From assembly GCA_046728115.1 (NCBI GenBank), contig JBKPDW010000524.1, positions 1 to 14,985 of the forward strand: a stretch of 14,985 nt of DNA, written 5' to 3'. This stretch comes from CAVSWN01 sp046728115. Its GTDB lineage: Bacteria > Acidobacteriota > Vicinamibacteria > Vicinamibacterales > CAVVIG01. Shown in pieces: positions 1 through 6,245 of the stretch. The position numbers were made by a program, and so were the translations under genes. Within the stretch, counting starts at the first letter, position 1; the number at the start of each line of letters is the position of its first letter. A model generated the notes under the pieces. That model ran no database searches and was not told the origin of the DNA. It saw nothing but the letters and a program-made list of their open reading frames with translations.

Positions 1-1
1 G

Positions 2-85
2 GAGTACACGCGGTACCAGGCGATCTACAACACGCGCGTCGTGAAAAAGAGCGTGCCACCGCTCGATGCCGTCACGTCGAAATAG
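2..85 (+). CDS. C-terminal end of an unidentified protein (partial)
   Basis: The frame is open from the left edge of the window and gives 27 residues (EYTRYQAIYN... ending ...DAVTSK) before a TAG stop at 83-85. The stop lies 17 bp before the ATG of the nitrilase-family gene and the ribosome binding site of that gene begins straight after it, so the two are probably co-transcribed. The fragment is hydrophilic, with no membrane segment or recognisable motif. It is too short to name a family. That it is coding is inferred from the spacing and natural-looking composition; the body of the gene lies outside the window. Confidence 0.5.
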   Translation, partial: EYTRYQAIYNTRVVKKSVPPLDAVTSK

Positions 86-102
86 AGAACGAGAGAGAGG
101 CG

Positions 103-1119
103 ATGGAGCACATCCGCTATTCCGCCGCGGTCTGCCAGACCGACATGCCAAATCCCGTGGACCGCGCTCACATGCGCGCCAACACGGACCGGATGTTGAG
201 CATGATCGATTCCGCAGTCGCCGGCAGCGCACCGTTTCTGCCGGTGCGCCTCGTCGTGTTCCCGGAGTTCGCTCACGCCGCGCCGGTCTTTCCTGACGTG
301 GAGGAACTGCGCCGGAAGCTGACGGTGCCGATCCCGAACGAACACACCGAGCGCCTGACCGCCAAAGCGCGTGAACACGACCTGTACATCCAGAGCGGTT
401 CGATGCTCGAAGAGGATTCTCGATGGCCCGGCGCGGTGTTCAACACGACGTGCTTCATCGGGCCCGACGGCGTTCTGTCCAAATATCGGAAGGTGAATAC
501 GTGGATCCCGTACGAAGTGCACAGCAGCCCGCACGATCTGCCTGGATACGACGCGCCGCTGTTTCCTGTCGTGGATACGCCGATTGGACGAATCGGCTGC
601 GCCATCTGTTATGACTGGCTGTTCCCGGAGGCGATCCGTCAGCTGGCGGCGAACGGCGCCGAAGTGCTGGTGCGGGTATCGGCCTACATGGATCCGTGGG
701 GCGCCGTGGAGCCGATGGATTGGTGGACCGTGATCAATCGGGCGCGCGCGATCGAGAACATGGCGTACGTGGTCGCCGCGAATCAGGGCGCCAGCCTGCG
801 CCACTACCCGCCGTACTCCTGGCCGGGTGGCTCACAAGTGGTCGATTTCGATGGCCGCCTCCTCGCGAACGCTTCGCCAGGCCCCGGCGAACGAATTGTC
901 GTCGCGCCCGTCGATGTGTCGGCGTTGCGCCACGAGCGGCAGCGCCGAATTGGGCACCACATGCTGGCGCATCTTCGAACGGAGGCGTACGACGTGTACC
1001 GAACCGGCGTCTATCCGCCGCGGTTCGCGCCTGACATGCCGTTGTCGTACGAGGAGAATGTTCGCCGGATCACGGCCTCCAAATCCGCGGCAGGGTGCTT
1101 GGGCGGGTCAACCCGTTGA
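103..1119 (+). CDS. Carbon-nitrogen hydrolase (nitrilase superfamily), probable amidase
   Basis: This 338-residue protein has the full nitrilase-superfamily Glu-Lys-Cys signature: E55 in VFPEF, K130 in YRKVN and the nucleophile C169 in AICYDWLFPE. Members hydrolyse non-peptide C-N bonds through a thioester intermediate. The length is close to aliphatic amidases and formamidases (roughly 330-350 residues), and the fold seems complete, including the late strand region GGSQVVDFDGRLLA. No signal peptide is visible, so it should be cytoplasmic. The ATG at 103 is favoured by a purine-rich GAGAGAGAGG stretch just upstream. The exact substrate (aliphatic amide, formamide, N-carbamoyl compound or nitrile) cannot be read from sequence; CYDW...PE is closer to amidases than to the typical plant nitrilase motif. 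It follows the partial gene at the left edge and converges on the TIM-barrel gene ending at 1260. Confidence 0.88.
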   Translation: MEHIRYSAAVCQTDMPNPVDRAHMRANTDRMLSMIDSAVAGSAPFLPVRLVVFPEFAHAAPVFPDVEELRRKLTVPIPNEHTERLTAKAREHDLYIQSGSMLEEDSRWPGAVFNTTCFIGPDGVLSKYRKVNTWIPYEVHSSPHDLPGYDAPLFPVVDTPIGRIGCAICYDWLFPEAIRQLAANGAEVLVRVSAYMDPWGAVEPMDWWTVINRARAIENMAYVVAANQGASLRHYPPYSWPGGSQVVDFDGRLLANASPGPGERIVVAPVDVSALRHERQRRIGHHMLAHLRTEAYDVYRTGVYPPRFAPDMPLSYEENVRRITASKSAAGCLGGSTR

Positions 1120-1139
1120 TGTGAACAGGAGCAGTTGCC

Positions 1140-1199
1140 ATGAACATGCCCAGATTTGCCGCCGAGTGCTCGCTCAACACGGACAAAGGCCAATGTTAG
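1140..1199 (+). CDS. Possible 19-residue small ORF or gene remnant
   Basis: An ATG at 1140 is preceded by AGGAG at about the right distance and opens a 19-codon frame ending in TAG at 1197-1199. The peptide begins MNMPRFAAECSL. The PRFxAExSL pattern resembles the start of short uncharacterised proteins that I recall from soil bacteria; this is from memory and not checked. The frame stops early compared with those, so this could be a truncated remnant, a very small protein, or chance. It begins 20 bp after the amidase stop, so it would sit on the same transcript. Confidence 0.3.
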   Translation: MNMPRFAAECSLNTDKGQC

Positions 1200-1221
1200 G
1201 TGACTGCCACGGGTCCCCTCG

Positions 1222-1246
1222 GGGGCTGGAACCGCTATTCAGCCCC
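1222..1246. terminator. Hairpin between convergent genes, candidate terminator
   Basis: GGGGCTG at 1222-1228 pairs perfectly with CAGCCCC at 1240-1246, and a G-T and an A-T pair can extend the stem inward, leaving a 7-nt loop. It lies between the + strand amidase (and small ORF) and the minus-strand TIM-barrel gene that ends at 1260, the expected place for a shared terminator. There is no clear U tract on either side, so intrinsic termination is uncertain. The rest of 1120-1259 shows nothing else I can name. Confidence 0.4.
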
Positions 1247-1259
1247 AGTTGGATGATTT

Positions 1260-2144
1260 CTAGACCTTCATAGCCCTCAGGGCGGCGACGCTTTCCCTCG
1301 TGAGCTCCATGGTCTGCTCGACGAAGTAATTCCTCACGCCGCCCACTTTCGCTGCCGCGAACGTCTTGACCCAGTCGATGCTCCCTTTTCCAACCGCGAC
1401 CTGCACTTCACGGCCACCGCGCCCGCCTGAAGGCGGCGTGGCGTTCAGGTCCACGTCCTGGACGTGCATCGAGAAGAAACGGCCGGGATACTTGAGGAAG
1501 TACTCAGCGGCGATGAATCCCTGGCTGATGGTGGACATCTGAAACTGGAACTTGACCAGCGTCGGCTCGAGCAGCCCCATCAGCACGTCGTAGGTCCGCT
1601 GGCCATCGACCATCGATTCTTCGAAGCCCTCGTTGTGCAGGCCTTGCTGGATGCCGGCCCTGGCGGCCACTTCGGCGATTCGGTTGTATTCATCAGCGGC
1701 CTTCTTTACGTCGTCCATCGTCGGGTTGCTTCCGGCGCCGAGGCTGGCCGTGATCATCTGCGTGATGCCAACATCTTTGGCCCAGGCGATGCTCTGCGGT
1801 TGTTTTTCGCGCAGTTCCTTCATGCTGAAGTGCGCGCTCTCACAGGTGAGACCGTGATCGCGCAGGATCTGGACGACCTGCTTCGGCGCGGGAAGGTTGA
1901 CGAAGTCGGCGTAGCCAAGCGGTGAGCACAGCTCGATGGCCTTGACGCCGATGTCGGCGAGTGCCTTCGCCAACCCGGCAAAGTTCGCGTCCTTGATCAT
2001 CTGGCGGTGGGGCCAGGTCTGGCTTCCGATGGGCAATCCCAGCGGATTGGCGCGAAGCCGGGTGATGCCCGCGGCGAGCAGTCCGGCGACGGCGGCATCC
2101 GTCGCGCTCTTCCGGAGGAACTCGCGTCGTGAAAGATCAGCCAT
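1260..2144 (-). CDS. Tat-exported sugar phosphate isomerase/epimerase-like TIM-barrel protein
   Basis: This 294-residue protein opens with a twin-arginine signal (SRREFLRK at residues 5-12, then a hydrophobic stretch to about residue 32), so it is predicted to be folded in the cytoplasm and exported. The rest is a xylose-isomerase-like TIM barrel (AP endonuclease family 2 type): I70-E71 near the start of the barrel, H105 in ESAHFS, HNEG at 170-173, H227 in MHVQD and E276 in FVEQT. These are candidate metal and sugar ligands. At the position where many relatives carry a metal-binding Asp after the VKFQF strand, this protein has Q202, so metal binding may be altered. Substrate unknown; a carbohydrate or polyol is likely. 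The upstream sequence GAAGGCGG is a plausible ribosome binding site. The neighbour at 2331 encodes a second exported barrel, but hairpins lie between them. Confidence 0.8.
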   Translation of the reverse strand: MADLSRREFLRKSATDAAVAGLLAAGITRLRANPLGLPIGSQTWPHRQMIKDANFAGLAKALADIGVKAIELCSPLGYADFVNLPAPKQVVQILRDHGLTCESAHFSMKELREKQPQSIAWAKDVGITQMITASLGAGSNPTMDDVKKAADEYNRIAEVAARAGIQQGLHNEGFEESMVDGQRTYDVLMGLLEPTLVKFQFQMSTISQGFIAAEYFLKYPGRFFSMHVQDVDLNATPPSGGRGGREVQVAVGKGSIDWVKTFAAAKVGGVRNYFVEQTMELTRESVAALRAMKV

Positions 2145-2166
2145 GCGAACCGCCTTCGTCAGGGCA

Positions 2167-2183
2167 ACGGCGAGTCTCGCCGT
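2167..2183 (-). other. Small hairpin in the leader of the 1260-2144 gene
   Basis: ACGGCGA (2167-2173) and TCGCCGT (2177-2183) are perfect inverted arms of 7 bp around a 3-nt loop. In the minus-strand transcript the hairpin ends 22 nt before the start codon at 2144 and just above the GAAGGCGG ribosome binding site. It could stabilise the leader or be incidental in GC-rich DNA. Confidence 0.3.
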
Positions 2184-2192
2184 CGCTTAGGA

Positions 2193-2245
2193 GCCTTGAC
2201 GGCCAAGAATCTTTTGCAATTGAGTCAAGTTTTCTCCGTCAAGGC
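2193..2245. repeat. 10-bp inverted repeat upstream of the TIM-barrel gene
   Basis: GCCTTGACGG (2193-2202) and CCGTCAAGGC (2236-2245) are perfect inverted copies separated by 33 bp of AT-richer DNA. On the minus strand the element lies about 50-100 bp before the start codon at 2144, and each arm contains TTGAC-like sequence resembling a -35 box. It could be a two-site operator, a transcript hairpin, or part of the repeat-rich spacer that continues to 2334. I could not find a convincing -10 box, so no promoter is assigned. Confidence 0.4.
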
Positions 2246-2249
2246 GACT

Positions 2250-2268
2250 GCCCCGCCGGAGGCGGGGC
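2250..2268. repeat. Tight GC hairpin (8-bp stem, 3-nt loop)
   Basis: GCCCCGCC at 2250-2257 pairs perfectly with GGCGGGGC at 2261-2268 around the loop GGA. It is the middle of three inverted repeats between two same-strand genes. Neither strand has a U tract after it, so it looks more like a REP-type palindrome or transcript-stabilising structure than a classical terminator. Confidence 0.45.
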
Positions 2269-2279
2269 AAACAACATAG

Positions 2280-2334
2280 CTAGCGAGGCGGAGCAGCCTG
2301 ACATGCTTGCGCGTCTGAGGCTCCGCCTCGCTAG
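2280..2334 (-). terminator. 15-bp perfect palindrome overlapping the stop codon of the 2331-3212 gene
   Basis: CTAGCGAGGCGGAGC (2280-2294) and GCTCCGCCTCGCTAG (2320-2334) are perfect inverted arms with a 25-nt spacer. The TAG stop of the minus-strand gene (2331-2333) lies inside the first-transcribed arm. On the minus strand the structure is followed by TATGTTGTTT, moderately U-rich in RNA, so it may terminate or stabilise the upstream message. The long stem and loop are also typical of dispersed palindromic repeats in bacterial genomes. Confidence 0.5.
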
Positions 2335-3212
2335 ATCTGGGCGAGGACCCGTTCGAGGAACTCTCGATTCGCCCTCGCATTCGCCATCGTCGCTTCCGGG
2401 GTTGCGCCGACCCTGCAGCATTCGACCATGATCGGTCCAATGAATCCGGCGGCTTTCAACGTGCCGAAGACGGCCGAGAAATCCACTTTGCCGGTACCGA
2501 ACTGAATCATCACGTCGCCTTTGGGCGCCCCGCAATCCTTCGCGCAGAAGCCGGTCACGTGCTGAGCAATCGGCTTGAGTTCTTCAACAGGATCCTTGCC
2601 GGTGTAGTAGATGATGTTGCCAGCGTCGTACCAGATCTTGAAATTCGGATGCGCGACGTCCCGCATGGCCGCCGCGATCTCGGCCGAGGCGCCGCTGCTG
2701 CCCCCGTGCGGCTTCATCACCAGCCTGATCCGGCGCTCCTGCGCGTACGCCGCGGCTTCGTGCATCACCTTGTAGTAGTGCCTGTATTCTTCTGGCTTAT
2801 CGACGCCGAACGACAGCAGATAGGTCAGCCCGAGGGCACCGGCATTGTCGATCTGCCGCCGAACGTCGTCGATCGATTCACTCAGCGGAATGTCGTGCCG
2901 CGAGCGCAGCGCGCCCATGTTCGCCGTCAAACCACTGGCTGCGATCCGCTGTTTCAACCTGGCGAGGTATTCCGGCGTGGCGTCGGCGCCGATGAATGTC
3001 TCGTCCCGAGTGCGAGTCAGCAGGCCGGTGGTTTGGTACCCTGCCGCCTTGATCTGAGCCAGCGCTTCGTCGAAGCTCCACGTCGTCCAGGGGCGGTTGA
3101 AGCAGCCAATCGGCCAACGTACCCCGGCGCCGAGTACTCGCACGCCAGACAGGCCGAGCGTGGTCGCCGCGGCTCCGAGCAGCGTGTGCTGGAGAAATGT
3201 GCGCCTGTTCAT
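2331..3212 (-). CDS. Tat-exported xylose-isomerase-like TIM-barrel protein
   Basis: This 293-residue protein starts MNRRTFLQ, a twin-arginine motif followed by an Ala/Leu/Gly-rich segment to about residue 29, so Tat export is predicted. The body is a sugar phosphate isomerase/epimerase-type TIM barrel: K167-P-H169-G-G, D196-A-G-N199 in WYDAGN, K225-D226 in FCAKD and E264 in MVECC are the likely active-site and metal positions. The usual second-strand Glu is replaced by the KPHGG motif, which I recall as a feature of a separate subfamily. Substrate unknown. The start is well supported: AGGAGG lies just before the ATG. The gene shares a 69-bp divergent region with the + strand TIM barrel at 3282, which points to joint regulation, and ends inside a palindrome. 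Confidence 0.8.
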   Translation of the reverse strand: MNRRTFLQHTLLGAAATTLGLSGVRVLGAGVRWPIGCFNRPWTTWSFDEALAQIKAAGYQTTGLLTRTRDETFIGADATPEYLARLKQRIAASGLTANMGALRSRHDIPLSESIDDVRRQIDNAGALGLTYLLSFGVDKPEEYRHYYKVMHEAAAYAQERRIRLVMKPHGGSSGASAEIAAAMRDVAHPNFKIWYDAGNIIYYTGKDPVEELKPIAQHVTGFCAKDCGAPKGDVMIQFGTGKVDFSAVFGTLKAAGFIGPIMVECCRVGATPEATMANARANREFLERVLAQI

Positions 3213-3230
3213 CAGGCCTCCTCGTGCCTG
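3213..3230 (-). promoter_or_regulatory. Hairpin presenting the ribosome binding site of the 2331-3212 gene
   Basis: CAGGC and GCCTG arms (3213-3217 and 3226-3230) flank an 8-nt loop. In the minus-strand transcript the loop reads ACGAGGAG, so most of the Shine-Dalgarno sequence would be displayed in the loop directly before the ATG. It may simply keep the site accessible. The stem is only 5 bp, so chance cannot be excluded. Confidence 0.25.
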
Positions 3231-3235
3231 GCGAG

Positions 3236-3264
3236 AGCCTACGCTGCTCGCTTTCGCGTTTCAA
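3236..3264 (-). promoter_or_regulatory. Candidate sigma70-type promoter for the 2331-3212 gene
   Basis: On the minus strand TTGAAA (3264-3259) and TAGGCT (3241-3236) are separated by exactly 17 bp, and the -10-like box is 23 bp before the start codon. The -35 is good; the -10 is weak. It lies in the short divergent region shared with the gene at 3282, whose own promoter I could not identify. Confidence 0.3.
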
Positions 3265-3281
3265 GCACGTAAGATATCGCC

Positions 3282-4523
3282 ATGTCGATCAAGCCGTTCG
3301 AGCCGAAGTTCATGAAAGTCGGCATGCTGACCGCGGCGCTGCAGGAGCTGACCCCGCGGGCCGTCCGCGATCGGGATCCCGATCGCGCCATCGAGGAATG
3401 GGTCGAGTTCGCACACGAGCTGAACGCCGGCTACATTCAGTTGTCGGCGGCACTGCACCCGAGCGAAGCCGATGTTCCCCCCGAGGCCATGCTCGACCCG
3501 GTGGCGAATACGCTCGATCTGCGGAAACCCTTCGACCGAGATCGTGCGCGCCGCGTCGAGGCCTCGATGAAGGCGAACGGCGTCGGCCTGTCGGACATCG
3601 GGTATTTCGACAACATGCTGCATCACGACGTGGCCGTGCGCCGGAAGAAACACGAGTTCATGCTGCGGGTCTTCGACGCGGCCGTGCTGCTCGGCGTCGA
3701 TGCGGTCTGCGGTTTCGTAGGACGCAACCAGCAGCGGAGCATGGACCAGAACCTGCTCGACTTCGAAACGCAGTTCGTGCCGCTGCTCGAGGCGGCCAAA
3801 TCGCGCGGGCTGATCTACCGCGTCGAACAGTGTCCCATGCCAGGATGGACGACAGGCGATAACTGGCACAACAACATCGCCTACACGCCCGGGACGTGGG
3901 TCGCGCTGCATCGCATCTGCGAGAAGCGCGGCGTCGGGGATCAGTTCCGCATTCATTACGATCCGTCGCACGCGATTCTCATGGGGCAGGACACCCGATC
4001 GATCTTCCAGTATTTGAAAGATACCGGCTACAACTTCCTCATCGGCGGCTTTCACGTGAAGGGACAGGTGATCGATTCCAAGGGGGTGTCGGCGTGGGGC
4101 TACGGTGGCCAGACGATCGAGCGTGGCGATTGGATCGGCGGCCAGCCCTCAGCGAACCCCGCCGATCAGCACAACGCCTGGAAGAAACATTCAGTCTTCA
4201 CCGAGCACGAGCTGCCCGGCACGGCGCGACACGATCCGCTCGCGTACCTGCAGAACCGCACGGTCGATTGGCTCGATCATCAGCTCGCCGCGCGCGAGCT
4301 GTTGCAGCTCGACGTGGCCAACACGCATCTGGTCGTCGAGCACGAGTATCCCAAAGCACGCCTCCAGGATCGTGAACGTCTCAAGCCGATTCTCAAGGGA
4401 TCGATCGCGTTCGTGCGTCACGTCGACGAAGCTGCCGCGTGCATGTTCGCGCTGCAGCACGAGGTGCTGGCGGCGCAGGGCATCGAGGTGCAGGGGGTGG
4501 GACGGCAGGCGTATCGGTCGTGA
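3282..4523 (+). CDS. Sugar phosphate isomerase/epimerase (xylose-isomerase-like TIM barrel)
   Basis: This 413-residue protein has no signal peptide, unlike the two neighbouring barrels, and is longer than the usual 270-300 residue family members. It carries a full set of candidate metal ligands: E182 in YRVEQ, D227 and H230 in HYDPSH, H258 in GFHVKG, and E353 or E355 in VVEHEYP. That pattern fits a metal-dependent sugar isomerase or epimerase in which four acidic or His residues hold a divalent metal near the barrel mouth. The extra length lies mainly in an insert around residues 262-335 (QVIDSKG...LAYLQNR) and a C-terminal tail. The ATG at 3282 is used, but M11 (3312) is possible because neither start has a strong ribosome binding site. 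It is divergent from one exported barrel and convergent with the quinoprotein gene. Substrate not predictable. Confidence 0.82.
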   Translation: MSIKPFEPKFMKVGMLTAALQELTPRAVRDRDPDRAIEEWVEFAHELNAGYIQLSAALHPSEADVPPEAMLDPVANTLDLRKPFDRDRARRVEASMKANGVGLSDIGYFDNMLHHDVAVRRKKHEFMLRVFDAAVLLGVDAVCGFVGRNQQRSMDQNLLDFETQFVPLLEAAKSRGLIYRVEQCPMPGWTTGDNWHNNIAYTPGTWVALHRICEKRGVGDQFRIHYDPSHAILMGQDTRSIFQYLKDTGYNFLIGGFHVKGQVIDSKGVSAWGYGGQTIERGDWIGGQPSANPADQHNAWKKHSVFTEHELPGTARHDPLAYLQNRTVDWLDHQLAARELLQLDVANTHLVVEHEYPKARLQDRERLKPILKGSIAFVRHVDEAAACMFALQHEVLAAQGIEVQGVGRQAYRS

Positions 4524-4559
4524 GGCAGCGTCGGGTCGACGGTTGCATCGAGCGCGCGA

Positions 4560-4578
4560 ACCGCACGGGCCGTCCGGT
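4560..4578. terminator. Imperfect hairpin between convergent genes
   Basis: ACCG-C-ACGG and CCGT-C-CGGT arms can fold into an 8-pair stem with one C-C mismatch in the 56-bp gap between the TIM barrel ending at 4523 and the quinoprotein gene ending at 4580. The loop is very tight as drawn and no U tract follows, so it is only a weak terminator candidate. Confidence 0.25.
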
Positions 4579-4579
4579 C

Positions 4580-6220
4580 TCAGCGGGCGAGGGCGAACGC
4601 GTACAAGCTGTCCCCGGCGCCGACCACCACGAACTGCTGGCCGTCCAGCATGAACGTGATCGGCGCATTCGACGGGTTTGTAGCGAGCCCCGCGTGCCAC
4701 AGCGGATCGCCCGTCGACGGATTGTAGGCGACGAAATTCCCGGAGCCGTCGCCGCCGAAGAGGAGATCGCCGGCCGTCGCCAGCAGACCCATCGCGCCGC
4801 CTTCGGTCAGCGCATGCCGCCAGCGGACCTTGCCCGTTCGGTAATCGAGGGCCTTGATGTACCCTTCCCGACCGCCGCCGCCGGGGATGACACTGCCGCC
4901 GCCATAGCCTTCTGGCCGCTCGTCGGTGTCGGTGAGGTATTGAAGACTGTAGGACTGAGAGGTTCCGACGTACAGCAGGCCGGTCTTCGGACTGAAGCTT
5001 GGGGGCGGCCAGTTCGTGGCGGACCCGGGCGAAACGAGCACGCCATCCACCTTCGCGTCCTTCGCCGGGTTGTTGATCGGCTGCCCCTTCGCGTTGACCC
5101 CGAGCGACCAGTTCATGAAGTCGACATAGGGCACGGTCGCCAGGCTTTGGCCGTTCGTGCGATCGAGCAGGAAGTAGTACCCGTTGCGCGCCGCCTGGGC
5201 GACGAGTTTCCTCGGCCGGCCGTCGATTTGTCCGTCGATGAGCACGGGCACTTGCGCGCTATCCCAATCGTGCGTGTCGTGCGGCGACGTCTGGAAGTAC
5301 CACGCCATTTTTCCGGTGTCGGGATTCAGCGCGACGAGTGAGCAGGTGTAGAGGTTGTCGCCTTTGCGGCTCTGCGGTGCGAAGACAGGATTCGGGTTGC
5401 CGGTGGCGATGTAGAGGAGGTTCAGATCCGGATCGTAGGTCGGCGGCAACCACGTCATGCCGCCACCGTGCGTCATTGAGTATTCGTCCGGCCAGGTTTC
5501 CGATCCAGGCTCGCCCATTTTCTGCGGCGTCGTGTGCCACCGCCACTGGCGCTCTCCGGTTTCGGGCTCGTACGATTCCAGGTACCCCTGCACGTCGAGC
5601 GAATCGCCGCCGACGCCGACAATGACGTGTCTGCCGATGATGACGGGCGCGGGCGTGCAGAAATACTGCTGCCGCACATCCGCAATCTCCTTGTGCCAGC
5701 GTTCCTTGCCGGTGGCCGCGTCGAGGGACACGAGGTAGCAGTCCGGCGTCTCGAAAAAGAGCATGTTGCCGTACATGCCGACGCCCCGGTTGCCAATATG
5801 AATGCCGCCGCGAGTGTGCCAGAAGTAATGCCAGATGGTCCTTCCGGTGCGCGCGTCGATGGCGTACGCGTGATCGGGCGCCGCGAAATACAGCACGCCG
5901 TTGACCATCAGCGGCGTGGCCTTGATGGTCACGTTGGGCTGCGGCCCGCCCCAGTAGTAGGGATCGCTGGTCCGATACTCGCCGCCGACATTCTCGCCTT
6001 CCTGGGCAGTCGCGCGATGAATCCACGCGAGCGATAGAGTCTTCACATTGTTCGCGTTGATTTGCGCGAGCGGGCTGTACCGCCGTCCGGAATAGTCGCC
6101 GTAGTGTGTGGGCCACGCCTCCGGGTATGTTGCGAGGCGCGACCGATCGGCTCCTTGCGCCACGAGCGCGATCGGCAGGACGGCCGCGCAGAGTGCCGAC
6201 AGCATGCGCATCTTGTTCAT
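4580..6220 (-). CDS. PQQ-dependent (quinoprotein) dehydrogenase, periplasmic
   Basis: This 546-residue protein has an N-terminal signal (about residues 1-21) and an eight-bladed beta-propeller of the quinoprotein alcohol/glucose dehydrogenase type, with repeated blade signatures such as A-x-D-x-x-T-G-x-x-x-W (AIDARTGRTIW, SLDAATGKERW, ALDYRTGKVRW). Such enzymes oxidise alcohols or sugars in the periplasm with PQQ and a metal and pass electrons to a cytochrome c. The probable catalytic Asp is D320 in HDTHDWD and N275 (TGNPNP) matches a metal ligand. The vicinal Cys pair of methanol dehydrogenase is absent, and the usual metal-ligand Glu appears as S207 beside D206 (GGDSLD). The diheme cytochrome gene ends 25 bp upstream and is the probable electron acceptor. 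GAGG precedes the ATG. Substrate unknown; a membrane quinone-type acceptor is less likely because there are no transmembrane helices. Confidence 0.87.
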   Translation of the reverse strand: MNKMRMLSALCAAVLPIALVAQGADRSRLATYPEAWPTHYGDYSGRRYSPLAQINANNVKTLSLAWIHRATAQEGENVGGEYRTSDPYYWGGPQPNVTIKATPLMVNGVLYFAAPDHAYAIDARTGRTIWHYFWHTRGGIHIGNRGVGMYGNMLFFETPDCYLVSLDAATGKERWHKEIADVRQQYFCTPAPVIIGRHVIVGVGGDSLDVQGYLESYEPETGERQWRWHTTPQKMGEPGSETWPDEYSMTHGGGMTWLPPTYDPDLNLLYIATGNPNPVFAPQSRKGDNLYTCSLVALNPDTGKMAWYFQTSPHDTHDWDSAQVPVLIDGQIDGRPRKLVAQAARNGYYFLLDRTNGQSLATVPYVDFMNWSLGVNAKGQPINNPAKDAKVDGVLVSPGSATNWPPPSFSPKTGLLYVGTSQSYSLQYLTDTDERPEGYGGGSVIPGGGGREGYIKALDYRTGKVRWRHALTEGGAMGLLATAGDLLFGGDGSGNFVAYNPSTGDPLWHAGLATNPSNAPITFMLDGQQFVVVGAGDSLYAFALAR

Positions 6221-6245
6221 CGTCAGCCTCGCCGTGAGGTCCGCG

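Noticed and set aside
25..804. 259-residue minus-strand open frame
   Set aside because: Antisense to the nitrilase-family gene, which has its complete catalytic triad.
4439..5341. 300-residue + strand open frame across the quinoprotein end
   Set aside because: Antisense to a well-supported PQQ dehydrogenase and without recognisable domains.
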